NCBI RefSeq assembly: GCF_047511655.1
Contig: NC_133392.1
Coordinates: forward strand, 97,581,042 to 97,645,041
Source of the DNA: Castor canadensis
Lineage: Eukaryota > Chordata > Mammalia > Rodentia > Castoridae
Reading direction: 5' to 3'
DNA: 64,000 nt
Part shown: positions 1-9,728 of the stretch, in pieces
Layout of the letters: every line of letters starts with the position of its first letter
Numbering within the stretch: position 1 is the stretch's first letter
Translations under genes and position numbers: made by a program
Notes under the pieces: generated by a model
The model's database searches: none
Told to the model about the DNA's origin: nothing
What the model saw: the letters and a program-made list of their open reading frames with translations, nothing else

Positions 1-288
1 AAGGTATTTGCCCCTCCAGATTTTGACTCCGGGCAGGTGCTCCCTCACACCCTGCACGGCTGAATCTGGGACACCTGGAAGAAAAGTCACCTCGGCCCCT
101 ACTTCCCCACCTGCCGGATCTCAGAGCACCGTGACTTTCCCAGGTCCTGGGACTTACACTGTCCCTTCCCACTCACTTCCCCTGGGCCGCTCCGGGAGAC
201 TCTACCCTGCGAGCGATGGAGCGAAGGGGGGCCGTGGAGAGCTGCTCCACCAGCCGCTTGGCGGGGGTGGCTGGCCACCTTGCCTTAC
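1..288 (-). other. GIPC2: GIPC2 intron 1, 5' part
   Basis: The first intron of GIPC2 starts at 288 with GTAAGG on the minus strand and runs off the left edge. The part nearest the exon is still GC-rich and belongs to the CpG island. No further exon was recognised in it. Confidence 0.85.
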
Positions 289-780
289 CTCGGACGGCGA
301 GATCTCAAACACGCTGGCGATCTTGGCGTACAGCTCCTGGATGCTCGTGAAATCCTCCACCCGGCCCGTGGCGCTGCCGTGCGCCAGCTGAGTGTGGAAG
401 ACCAGCCTTCGCGCGGGGCTCGGGGGGCCGGGGACGCGCTCGTCGTCCGCGCCCGCCTTCTCGGCCTTCACCAGCCGGGCGGCCTCCTTGCACTTGGTCT
501 TCTTTCCTCGCAGCCCCAGGGGCATCTTGCCTGGCCGAGGGCGTGGACCCACCTGCGCTGCAGCCGCGCGCTCCTTGGCCCGCGGCCGTGGACTTTGCGC
601 TTGGGGCCGCGGGGTTCCGCACAGGTAAAAGCCGCCGCCCGACCAATGGCAACGGCGCTTCCGCCTGGCTACGCGGACTTGGGGTCCCCGCCTCCCCCGG
701 GAGGCGAAGGCACCTGGACCCGAGCAACCACCGCCTTCCCTCGCTCGCGCTGGCTGGATCTGGAGGGAAGTTATGACAGT
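200..780 (-). promoter_or_regulatory. GIPC2: CpG island and putative GIPC2 promoter/5'UTR
   Basis: CpG-dense, GC-rich sequence covers GIPC2 exon 1 and about 250 bp upstream, in sharp contrast to the AT-rich window. No TATA box is visible. A CCAAT motif lies on the plus strand at 643-647, about 120 bp upstream of the start codon; such boxes act in either orientation. This fits a TATA-less CpG-island promoter. The transcription start cannot be placed from sequence alone. Confidence 0.75.
289..525 (-). CDS. GIPC2: GIPC2 coding exon 1 (residues 1-79)
   Basis: GIPC2 is a cytoplasmic PDZ-domain adaptor of the GIPC family, which links receptor tails to myosin VI and endocytic trafficking. The exon encodes the N-terminus: it begins [15 protein letters not shown], continues with a low-complexity linker (about residues 20-38), then [20 protein letters not shown] and [12 protein letters not shown], the start of the N-terminal GIPC homology region, and stops at EISPSE. 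The start is the ATG at 525-523, with A at -3; the frame stays open upstream but has no earlier ATG, only a GTG at 552. The donor is GAG|GTAAGG (exon ends 289, phase 0), which matches the family boundary after SPSE. The PDZ and C-terminal homology regions lie outside the window. Recognition is from remembered family sequence. Confidence 0.93.
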
Positions 781-1469
781 CCGTCAGCTCGTTTCCTAAC
801 GTATGTCCCCTCCTTGTGAAAAAGTCTTGATTTCCGTGGAAGCTTCGGGAAGCTAAAGCTTCGGCCCAGTAATGTCTTAGAAAGCAGCTGGCCCTCCTGT
901 ACCCCTTCAAAAATTCGTAGTAGGCACTCGCACCACTGGGCTACAAGCCTTCGTGTCCCTAGGGTCCGGGCCTTCGAGATAGGGATTTATGTAGAAGTCC
1001 CCCTTGATCGGCCTCCTCCGTGCCTTACACACTGCGGGGCAGAATTGGAAGTAAAAGTCACGTAACCTTGAGATGCCATGTTCAATTCGTAGCCAAGCAT
1101 TTCAGCCAGGCCCTCGGCACCTGTCAGTGATCCTTTTTTGGTTTTTCCTGGACCACTTTTTCCAAGTCATTTTGTCTACCCCCACCCTTCTCTCTCTGCA
1201 GAGTTTGCCTCTGATTCTACAGAGAAATTTGAGGCCATTCAGTGTGAGGTGTAGGCTCCCTCAATTTGACTGTAACTCCTACCTCCCTTCACCAAGCTCC
1301 AAAGAATTCTTCTCATTTGCCCCCTGATCTGATCTCCCCACTCCTCAAGGATCTCTATTTTTAAGCTACCTATTGCTGCTTCCTTCCCACCTGGTGCCTG
1401 TGGGGGAGGGGGTCAACATTACTTTCAAGTCTTGCATCTTTGCGTTCCCTCTGGCTGCATTTTTCACAA
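781..1469. other. GIPC2 upstream flank, nothing recognised
   Basis: Mostly single-copy-looking, pyrimidine-rich sequence. No exon, RNA gene or recognisable repeat was seen. Confidence 0.5.
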
Positions 1470-1800
1470 TGAAGCAGAACAGTCTTGAATTATTTGCTGC
1501 GTTTCCTCACTCCTCCTTTGCTTTTAGACTTACGGTGATCGGACTTTGCCCCCACACTCCACTGAAACTCTGCTTACTGTGGGTAGCACCGCTTACTCAT
1601 CAAATATAATTAACTCTCTGCAGTCTTTAAGAACTCTTAAGTACTTCTGTGTTGATCCTTTCATTCTTCTTGAATTTTGCCTCTTTTTTGGCTTCCTTAT
1701 TCCCACCCACTCCTGCCCCGACCTGCTTCTCTCCAGGAAGTCCACTGCTATTTTTATCCTGGCCACCTTCTCAGCCCACATGTTCTCTGGGTTTCACAGA
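1470..1800 (+). mobile_element. Degenerate L2-clade LINE fragment (reverse-transcriptase region)
   Basis: The plus-strand sequence can be read against the common mammalian L2/CR1-clade reverse transcriptase region; the peptide PPHSTETLLTV near 1546 corresponds to the conserved HSTETAL segment. The frame is broken repeatedly. Clade assignment is from memory. Confidence 0.5.
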
Positions 1801-2195
1801 TATTGTTGATAACTCCAGTTCAGTCCAACAGGAAGGGAATGTTCTGCAGGAAATTCAAATTGTGGTTGCACAAAACTGGCCTCATTCTTTCTCCTGAATG
1901 TATTTTCTTTTTTTATTCACATAACTTCAGTCCTGAAAATCAGTGTTTTTCTAATGTTAGCAGATGTTGTGAGGGAGGAGAGAGGAGACTGAATTCTTTA
2001 GGATAACTTTAAAATTTTTGTTTTATGTTTCTGTAGCTTAACAAAAAGATAGTGTAGACATATTCTGATTTACTCAAATGACTCTGAATCTCAAATTCTG
2101 TCACAGAATCTCAGGACTCAAATTTGCCTTTGTGGCTATGATTCATATAGCACCAAATAGTACTAACTGGCCTTAGACTAATGAGAAAAGAAGAG

Positions 2196-2297
2196 AGCCA
2201 GGTGTAGTGGTGCATGTAATCCCAGCACTCAGCAGGACTCAAATTCAAGACCAGTCTGGGCTACATAGTGTGAAAGACCCTGTCTCAAAAAAACAAA
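2196..2297 (+). mobile_element. B1-like SINE
   Basis: It has the B1 head (GCCAGGTGTAGTGGTGCATG), the box-like TGTAATCCCAGCACTCAG, GGGCTACATAGTG and the ending CCCTGTCTCAAAAAAAC. It has no ID-like unit. Confidence 0.85.
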
Positions 2298-2504
2298 GTA
2301 GAGGAAAATTTAAATGAATCAAACAAGTCCATCAAATGAAAGATAAATAATTTCACAATACGTCATTTGAAGAATTCAGAGAGGTTTGATTAAAAAAAAG
2401 TAGGAGGAGTGAGTCATCATAGGGTATATAACGGGTACATTATGAATATCTGGGAACATATGTGGGAGCACAGAAGGATGTAAAATTAACTTAGAAGAAT
2501 GCTT

Positions 2505-2608
2505 CGGGGACCAGTGACTCACGCCTATAATCCTAGCCACTCAGAAAGGTCGAAGTTTGAAGCCAGCCGGAGGAAACATTTTGAAAGAACCTATCTTGAA
2601 AAAACCCA

Positions 2609-2648
<40 letters not shown>

Positions 2649-2711
2649 GCTGGTGGAGTGGCTCAAGGTGTAGGCCCTGAGTTCAAACTCCAGTACTGCA
2701 AAAAAAAAGAA
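2505..2711 (+). mobile_element. Composite B1-ID SINE with internal CA expansion
   Basis: A B1-like unit is joined to the ID-like unit GGCTGGTGGAGTGGCTCAAG with an A-rich tail. The linker, usually CCATCACAAAAA, has expanded into a CA microsatellite. Confidence 0.9.
2610..2643. repeat. (CA)n microsatellite inside the SINE linker
   Basis: Seventeen uninterrupted CA units arise from the CATCACA linker of the surrounding SINE. Confidence 0.97.
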
Positions 2712-2734
2712 TGCTTTATAGCATTCTTTTACAT

Positions 2735-2816
2735 AGCCCAGCTGACCTCAAACTCCCAATCTTCCTGCCTCAGTCTCCCTAATATTGGGATTAAAGTCAT
2801 GCACCACTATGCTAAG
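2735..2816 (-). mobile_element. B1-like SINE fragment, antisense
   Basis: The plus strand reads as reverse-complement B1 (CCCAGCTGACCTCAAACTC, CTTCCTGCCTCAGTCTCC, ATTGGGATTAAAGTCATG). Confidence 0.75.
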
Positions 2817-3147
2817 AATTCTTTTGAGTTGTGTCCAATAAAATATCAAAAGAAGAGGGCAAAATTATTGGCATAGGGTAGAAAGGTTGGCTTCTATATT
2901 CTTTCAAGTCCCTTTAATTTCTGAATCCTACTTTTCCCTGCCTAGAAAGCAAAAGTTTTCCTCAAGGCCTTCATCAAGTTCACCTTTATTGTAATATTTC
3001 ACTTAAGCAACCAACTGTGTGGTCATGATCACAGCAGGAAACAGATGGTACACTCATATTGAGGTAGTTGATGATGGTTTAATTAAGGGACTGCTTTAAT
3101 TAAGGTGGTGATCAGTGTATAACCATAACCTACTCAAGGGCTGTTTC

Positions 3148-3580
3148 TTTTTTTTTTTTTTAATTCATATGTGCATACAACGCTTGGGTCATTTCTCCTC
3201 CCCCCCACCCCCCCTCCCTGGCCACCCACCCTGCTCCCTCCTTCCCCCCCCACCCCGGCCCCCCATACCCGGCAGAAACTATTTTGTCCTTATCTCGAAT
3301 TTTGTTGAAGAGAGAGTATAAGCAATAATAGGAAGGAACAAGGGTTTTTGCTAGTTGAGATAAGGATAGCTATACAGGGAGTTGACTCACATTAATTTCC
3401 TGTGCATGTGTGTTACCTTCTAGGTTAATTTTTCTTGATCTAACCTTTTCTCTAGTTCCTGGTCCCCTTCTATTGGCCTCAGTTGCTTTTGAGGTATCTG
3501 CTTTAGTTTCTCTGTGTTGAGGGCAACAAATGCTAACTAATTTTTTAGGCGTCTTACCTATCCTCATATCTCCCTTGTGT
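3148..3580 (-). mobile_element. L1 3' end (3'UTR only), minus orientation
   Basis: The reverse complement matches the 3'UTR of the young L1 at 30602-31020 almost throughout: AGGATAGGTAAGACGCCTAA, the AACTAGAGAAAAGG segment, the G-rich tract (read here as C runs at about 3200-3265) and the GCATATGAAT-type end with a poly(A) tail (T run at 3148-3161). The copy is severely 5'-truncated. CTGTTTCT at 3141-3148 and 3587-3594 may be its target-site duplication. Confidence 0.9.
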
Positions 3581-3775
3581 GGAGGACTGTTTCTAACAAA
3601 AAGTCCAAAGAGATGAGGAGGAAGTAGTAAGTTGTGTAAACAGAGTCATCTTTAGAAGAGCTGACACTTGCAAGAAGGAAACATCTAGCCAGAGGCAATC
3701 CAGAAGGAAAGCCCCTGAGGAAATAAATAGCCTGATCCAGTGGTACCCACACCCCGGACAAAAGGGATTCCTGTC

Positions 3776-3967
3776 CCGGGGGTAGGTGGCTCACCCTGTA
3801 AATCCCAGCTACTGAGGAGGCAGAGATCAGGAGGATCACCGTTTGAAGCCAGCAGGACAAATAGTTCGCAAGATCCTACCTCGAAAAACCCTTCACAAAA
3901 AAAGTAGGGCTGGTGGAGTGACTCAAAGTTAAGGCCTTGAGTTCAAGCCTTAGTACACAAAAAAAAG
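3776..3967 (+). mobile_element. Composite B1-ID SINE
   Basis: B1 part with AGCTACTGAGGAGGCAGAGA, linker CCCTTCACAAAAAAAG, ID part GGGCTGGTGGAGTGACTCAA and an A tail. Confidence 0.9.
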
Positions 3968-4288
3968 GGGAGGAAGGGGGATTCCTGCTCTGGTCCTCCT
4001 TCAGCTGCACCACCCTGCAAGGTAGGGCAGCCACAGGGCCAAGGAGGCAAACCACCCAGAACTCATGCCTTCTTTTCTAGACCATGCTCTGTACCCCGGA
4101 TTCTGGATTTCCCTGCCCAAATGGCCCCCAGCCTGCCTTCAGACCCTGCAAGACTTTCCAGGCTCCAGGCAGCCAGCACCCCTATGCCTAAGAGATACTA
4201 GTGTAAAGGGAGGGCGGGGCCTAAAACAGAGTTGGGTGGGAAAGGAATGGGCTAGGCTGCAGGCAGGACCGGGACCAATTTCGGTTTG

Positions 4289-4371
4289 TGGATTTTTTTT
4301 TTTTTTTTTTTGGCCGCACTAGGGTTTGAACTCAGGGCCTCATGCTTACGAGGCAGGTGCTCTTAACCATT
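4289..4371 (-). mobile_element. ID-like SINE, antisense
   Basis: A T-run is followed by AGGGTTTGAACTCAGGGCCT, the reverse complement of the ID 3' half. Confidence 0.85.
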
Positions 4372-4988
4372 GTGGAATTCTGATGAACTGGGGGACTCCA
4401 TATCTGAACTTGACCTTTCAGATCATTCTGAAGATATACTGGCCCAAATAGGAGCAGCATTTGACTATTAGTTTTAAACAGGTAGGCACATGGTATCTGG
4501 ACCTCTATTTGTACTTTAGCTCCGGGTCCCACAAATGTTCCTGCCCTGCCCTTATTCTCCTTTAACCTTCAGATTGCCTACATAGATTCAACACTGAACT
4601 AAACCAGAGGCCAGAGGAGTGAATCTCTGTTGGTATGATCCAGCCTGTTGATGCCTCCAGGAGAGATAAAAAAGGTAGAATTTGGATCAGGAGAGGTAAA
4701 TAAGCTAGCTGGCACACCAGTCCACCCAGTCCCTCATTTTCCTGAATTCCTTGTGGACATCTATTGTACTAAAACTGGGTCTTAACAATTAAGTTTTCTA
4801 TTTTCATATATGCTGAATTTTTTCATACCCGGTAAATTGTTTGAAACTTTCATATTCTTCTTTGGTATATTGTTTAGATTCTCACACAGCATTTTATATA
4901 TATATAATGGATATTGGTAAATATAATTGAGTAAAATAGATTGACCTTTGTTACTAAGTGAATGAAATACAACTAGTCAAGAGTATTG
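4372..4988. other. Intergenic, nothing recognised
   Basis: AT-rich sequence without a supported gene or repeat. Confidence 0.5.
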
Positions 4989-5062
4989 AGCTAAGGGCAT
5001 AGTTCAGTGGTAGAGTGCTTGTCCAGCATATTCAAGGTCCTGGGTTCAATCCCAGCACTGTA
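4989..5062 (+). mobile_element. ID-like SINE
   Basis: GCATAGTTCAGTGGTAGAGT and GGGTTCAATCCCAGCACTG correspond to the A and B boxes of the tRNA-derived ID promoter. Confidence 0.85.
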
Positions 5063-5071
5063 AAGTGACGT

Positions 5072-5292
5072 ATTAGTAGCTAGGCATGGAGTTACATACC
5101 TGTAATCCCAGCACTCAGGAGGCTGGGTAGGAGGATCATAAACTCAAAGCCAGCCTGGGCTATACAGTGAGACCCTACCTCAAAAGAACAAACAAAGAAA
5201 GAGGGCTGGCAGAGTGGCTCAAGTGGTAGAGCACCCACCTAGCAAGCATGAAGCCCTGAGTCCAAACTCCAGTACCACCAAAAAAATAAACA
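5072..5292 (+). mobile_element. Composite B1-ID SINE
   Basis: A B1 unit ends CCTACCTCAAAAGAAC and is followed by a full ID unit with GTGGTAGAGCACCCACCTAG and an A-rich tail. Confidence 0.9.
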
Positions 5293-6540
5293 AACAAAAA
5301 CAAAAATGTATTAGGTCTTTACTTTAGATCTAAGGTTAAAGTTCAGCCCAGGTTATCAATCTAGAGTATTTCCACTCATTAGCATTTTGTGTTTCTAATA
5401 ACATTTAAGTATCAAGTGTAAAATCAAATATAAGTGAGTCATAAAAATTGCAGAATTAATATAATCTTATATGTTTACCAAAAGCAATATTATCTTGTTT
5501 ATAAGAAAAAATGCAGCCATCAAATGAATCATAAGATAAATTTGCTAACTTGTTTTTCCCAGAAAATGTAGTCTCAATTACAACATGTAACATTAGGAGT
5601 TTTGAAGAAACATACACTGATCCTCCCCTTCTTGTCTCCCTCCCCCCACCCCACTATGTATGTATCCAGTAAGCAAATACTTGGGAGAAAATACACACAG
5701 GATTTGTTAAACCGTAGGCAGCTTTCCATGGAACTAAAGATAGCATGTTTTATAGTTGCATGGCAACAGTGAACAACTGAAGACGACAAATGGAACAGGA
5801 AATAACTCTTAACTGAAATGCAAATAAATTAGGAATAATTGGGAATAGAGAATTGAAAAATGGAATAAGGAAAAGGAGATGAAGTCATGGAGTGTAAAGA
5901 ATAAAGTTAATAAAGAATACATTGGTACTTCTGGCGCTGAGTACCTACTATATGTCTGGCTTAGTGCTCGATATTTTATATGCATTATTTCATTCATCCA
6001 TGTATACTTGTAAGAAGTACTTTGGCATGGAGTCCACATTACTGCACATCCCCAAAGTTACAGTAACACACACACACACAGACACACACGTGAAAATTGA
6101 CTATTCTTACCTAAATAGAAAATTTAGCATTTCACTATCCTTGTGATTATTAGAGGATGATTCCATATCGATGATATCTGGTTTTAAGTTTCTAACAAAC
6201 AGATATTTCCTTTCTGGGGATTAAAATATATTCCCCCAAAGAATATATCCTTTGTCTGCCAGGATCTGAAGTGCTTTGAAGAAATACAGCATGACTTAAA
6301 AATTTAATAATGTATGTTACCTGCTTACTATTTGTCAAAATGTTATTTTTACCTACTTCTGGATTCATTGCTAACTTTAACTCAAGTGGTTTACCGTCCA
6401 AATACCATCATTTTTCTATTGTTTTCCAATGGTCTCATTTCTCTTGTGCTACATCTTTCCTATCTGCACACCTCCACCTGTGTAGGATCTTAGTAAACAT
6501 AAGTCTGGTTGTGTTACTTTCCTGTTTAAAGCTTTATTCC
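5293..6540. other. Intergenic, only a short CA repeat recognised
   Basis: AT-rich sequence. A short imperfect CA run lies at 6063-6090. The open frames here lack codon structure or similarity that I recognise. Confidence 0.5.
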
Positions 6541-6680
6541 AGGAATGGGAGAGGAGGGATAAAAGGAGAATGGTGGAGAGGGTGAATTCAACTGTGATAA
6601 ATTGTAAGAACTTTTGTAAATGTCACAATGTACCCCCAGTACAACAATAATAAAGTAAATAAATACAAAAAAATTATAAA
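6541..6680 (+). mobile_element. Dispersed LINE-like 3' end, copy 1
   Basis: A purine-rich lead (GGGAGAGGAGGGATAAAAGG) is followed by GGTGAATTCAACTGTGATAA, GTAAATGTCACAATGTACCC, CCAGTACAACAATAATAAAG and an A-rich tail. The same block recurs at 20905-21085 and 59535-59660 (plus) and 10918-10985 (minus). The G-rich-then-A-tail layout resembles an L1 3'UTR, but the family is not one I can name. Confidence 0.7.
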
Positions 6681-7275
6681 TGTAGAGCTATCAAAAAGAA
6701 AAAAACCCTTTGTTTTCCATTGCTTATAGTAGTAGTATTCAAAATGAAGTTCCCAAATCACTGTGAGCATCATCCAGTAGCTTATATATAATTTCTCAGG
6801 TCCCACCCCAAAGCCACTGGTTTATGTGCTACAGTACAAATACCTTAGAATAGTATGCATCCAGCATGTGTTCTCCACCTATTGGTCTACCTCTCTCCCA
6901 AATCAAATTCTGTACTCCTGCCCTGAAAGGCTGGCAGTTACCTAAGCAGCACTATGCCTTTTGTCATGGCACTCCTAGAAATCACTTTCCCAGCATGGCA
7001 GCCTGACAGCCTCCTGCTCATTTTCCAAAATTCAGCTCAAGGGAGCCTGAAGTATTGGAGCACATATAGTTATACGGAGTTTCTGACAACCCCTAAGAGA
7101 AGAATCAGGGTGAGGAGCCCTAGAATTTTGGAGTGAGGATGTATCCAGCATCTTCCCTCTGAAAAGCAGTTGGTAGAGACTTGCTGGTAGAAACTGATCA
7201 CCTCATCGTGGGGCACAGTGACGAGACAACCAGAGCTACCAGTTGTGAACTGAATGTTACATGGTCAAAAAAATC
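6681..7275. other. Intergenic, nothing recognised
   Basis: No repeat or gene that I can support. Confidence 0.5.
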
Positions 7276-7475
7276 GTTTTTTTTTTTTCAGTACTAGGAT
7301 TTGAACTCAGGGTCTATCCCTTGAGCCACCCCACCACCCTTTTTTGTGAAGGCTTTTTTTTTTTTGATGTAGGGTCTTGCAAACTATTTGCCTGGGGCTG
7401 TTTTGGAACCTTGATTCTCCTGATCTCTGCCTCCTGAATAGCTAGAATTACAGGTGTGAGCCACTGGTGCCCAGC
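7276..7475 (-). mobile_element. Composite B1-ID SINE, antisense
   Basis: Order on the plus strand: T-run, reverse ID (GATTTGAACTCAGGGTCTAT), T-run, reverse B1 (TCTGCCTCCTGAATAGCTAG, ACAGGTGTGAGCCACTGG). Confidence 0.9.
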
Positions 7476-7588
7476 AAAAGTGTTTCGATTACTTGTAGAT
7501 CCTGATTCTTTTTGGGGAGGTACTGAGGGGGGTGGGGAGGAGGTTAACCAAATCTTAAAGTTGAAACATGAAGACCACTTTTTTTTTT

Positions 7589-7689
7589 TAACATGGAATG
7601 CTCCACGGGTTTGCATGTCATCCTTGCACAGGGGCCATGCTAATCTTCTATCATTCCAATTTTAGTATATGTGCTGCCGAAGTGAGCAC
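7589..7689 (-). pseudogene. U6 spliceosomal snRNA pseudogene
   Basis: The reverse complement starts GTGCTCACTTCGGCAGCACA and continues TATACTAAAATTGGAATGAT, AGATTAGCATGGCCCCTG, GCAAGGATGACATGCAAA and GAGCATTCCATGTT, covering almost all of U6. Differences from functional U6 include a short deletion after ATGATA and several substitutions in the 3' half. No TATA box or proximal element is visible at the expected upstream spacing, and the 3' end runs into an A tract. It therefore looks like a retrotransposed copy rather than a working gene. Confidence 0.93.
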
Positions 7690-8708
7690 ATGGACACCAT
7701 TATTGGAATAATGTATACCATTAAATAGAAACGATATGAACAAGACTGGGCCAAATAATGCTAGTTCATACAGGAGGAAACCTGCAGACCTGTGTCTGCA
7801 CACTGTGCTGGCACAAGACAGGAGTGCGCATCTGCTGTATTACTTCCTACTTGTGGGTGACCCTGAAAGACGTGGAGATGACAAACCCCGCAGTGTTCAG
7901 AATTTAGAGCAGTTCATTTGTCCACTTTGCATGAAGGGAAAAATGGGCTGGTGTCTATTTGTTTTGGCCACATTCTACTTGCTGTTCTAGTTGATAAGGG
8001 AGATTAAGGAAAGGCCTACAACAAGGGCCCTTGCTGAATCCATGAGTTTAGGGGCTTGGAAGGAGATGAACCCAAGGGCCTAGAACCCCATCCACCACCT
8101 AAACACTGCTGATTATTCTGGTTTGCTACTTACCCATTAGGCAACTCCTTTGTTAGATTTTTACCTTTAAATCTTTAGTTAGATGTCTCGTTGGGAGAGA
8201 GAATTCACCAACCCCAGAAGTTTGGAAAGAGGAGGAGAAATGGATATCCAAGGGCAAACAAGTCACTCTTCATTGCTTTTCGCCATCATTGCTTGCCACC
8301 AAGGCTTCTGCATTGCCCTGACGATGCTCTGCAGTTAGCTGCATCGGCAGCCCGGGCTGTTGCCTCCAATGTTGCTGCAGTGTCTGTTACAATGAATGCT
8401 GAGAAAATCAAGAACAGATTTAAGGCCTAGTTGCCTGCCATTTTCTTTCCTTTTAAAGTGTCATCCTAATAAATCTTTGCTTTCTCCTACTCTCCCATTT
8501 CCACAAATTCTTTTACAACATTTGGCTCTGAAATATGACATCCTGGTGGCCTATACAGAGACTTGGAGCATACAGAGATCTTATCTTTCTGGGGACTTTA
8601 TCTCCTTTTTTCCACATAGCTACACTTGGGGCAGTAGGAAGCAGGTGACTGGGTGAATCCATGTATGCCATGAGTGAATCCCTTCCTCCATCTTTACTTT
8701 CATATCCT
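7690..8708. other. Intergenic; contains a short LTR-like 3' end at 8425-8485
   Basis: Mostly unassigned. The stretch 8425-8485 (with AATAAA and CCATTTTCTTTCCTTTTAAA) resembles 9552-9609 at the end of the LTR-like unit. A 79-codon frame at 8191-8430 ends next to it, but shows no family that I recognise. Confidence 0.5.
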
Positions 8709-8946
8709 TTTTTTTTTAGCAGTACTTGGGTTTGAACTCAGATCAAAAGGGACTCACTGTTGCCAGGCAAGTTCTCTACCACTTGAGCCACTCCACCAGC
8801 CCTTTTTTGTAGTGTTTTTGTTTTTGTTTTTGTTTTTTAAGATAGGGTCTCGAGAACTATCTGCCCAGCCTGGCTTCAAACCGCCATCCTCCTGATCTCT
8901 GCCTCCTGAGTAGTAGGATTACAGGGGTGAGCCACTGGCGCTCGGT
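8709..8946 (-). mobile_element. Composite B1-ID SINE, antisense
   Basis: Reverse ID (GGGTTTGAACTCAGATCAAA, CACTTGAGCCACTCCACCAG), a TTTTTG repeat linker, then reverse B1 (CTGATCTCTGCCTCCTGAGT). Confidence 0.9.
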
Positions 8947-9309
8947 TTCAAATCCCTTCTGACCTTCCTTGGAGATGCCATCTTTGCCCATTGGAGGACA
9001 ATCTGAAGCCAGTGGCCATGAAGTTACAGATGATGCAACAACGTGGGATCCATCCCCTATCATCTGACCCTCCGGTGCTTCTTAGCCCCATGGACCAGTC
9101 TTCTGTACAATTTTATTCCAGTATTCAATTAGACCCCTCTGTGTCCCCACGGACTGCCCTATACCCTCTCCCAGAACAACAAATACATAGGCGGGGACAG
9201 CTCTCCAACCCTACCCAGCCATTCCAAGAAGATGAGAACTTCACCCCACTAAAACCAGGACTGGTTTTGTTGTACTGTCAGGAGGGTATAGAAGAAAGCC
9301 CTTCACTTA

Positions 9310-9611
9310 AGGAGGCATGCCAGTAACAAAATACCAAGAGCCAGGACAAAGGAAGAAGGAGGAGCAAGAAATGCTGGAATGAGGAAGTAAAAGCCATGCT
9401 GGTGAGATGCTCCTGTGAGTGAAATTCAAACCATGATCCCAGGAAGAGACAACCAATCAATAAGGTCCACAAAAAGGGAGCCAGCCAATCAAAAGCAGCC
9501 TTGCCCATGTATAAAATCTACTCTCAATCCTGTGGAGTACTATGTTCCTTTGCCTAGATGTCTACCATTTTCTTTCCTTTTAAATAGCATTCTAATAAAT
9601 CTGCTTTCTTC
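9310..9611 (+). mobile_element. Possible LTR-like unit (promoter and poly(A) signal)
   Basis: In order on the plus strand: CCAAT at 9453-9457 and 9485-9489, TATAAAA at 9510-9516 and AATAAA at 9594-9599. This is the spacing of a U3-R segment of a retroviral LTR. The 5' limit is a guess and no TG...CA ends or internal retroviral genes were recognised. It could also be a fortuitous arrangement or a gene-promoter relic. Confidence 0.4.
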
Positions 9612-9728
9612 AAAGGGAAGGGAAGGGAGAAAGGGAAGGAAAGGAAAAAGAAAGGAAGAGAAGGAAAAGGAAAAAAGAAAGGAGGGAGGGAGGGAAGAAA
9701 AAAAGAGAGAGAGAGAGAGAGAGAGAAC
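9612..9728. repeat. Polypurine (GGGAAA / GA) low-complexity tract
   Basis: About 115 nt of nearly uninterrupted purines, ending in a (GA)n run. Confidence 0.97.

Noticed and set aside
526-552. Nine-codon upstream extension of GIPC2 exon 1 starting at 552
   Set aside because: The first codon is GTG, not ATG. The ATG at 525 has a good context and gives the family N-terminus.
280-910. Open frames of 179 and 201 codons (plus 280-819; minus 305-910) over the CpG island
   Set aside because: They overlap the GIPC2 exon in other frames. GC-rich sequence has few stop codons, and neither frame shows domain-like composition.
4989-5062. Possible tRNA gene, judged from A- and B-box-like sequences
   Set aside because: It is an ID-like SINE with an A-rich tail and no cloverleaf-closing acceptor stem; the same holds for the other ID-like units.
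8191-8430. 79-codon frame with Ala-rich middle, considered as a processed pseudogene or retroviral remnant
   Set aside because: No family recognised, no poly(A) tail or duplication that would support retroposition.
8991-9326. 111-codon frame between a SINE and the LTR-like unit
   Set aside because: Starts next to an antisense SINE and has no recognised similarity; not supported as a gene.
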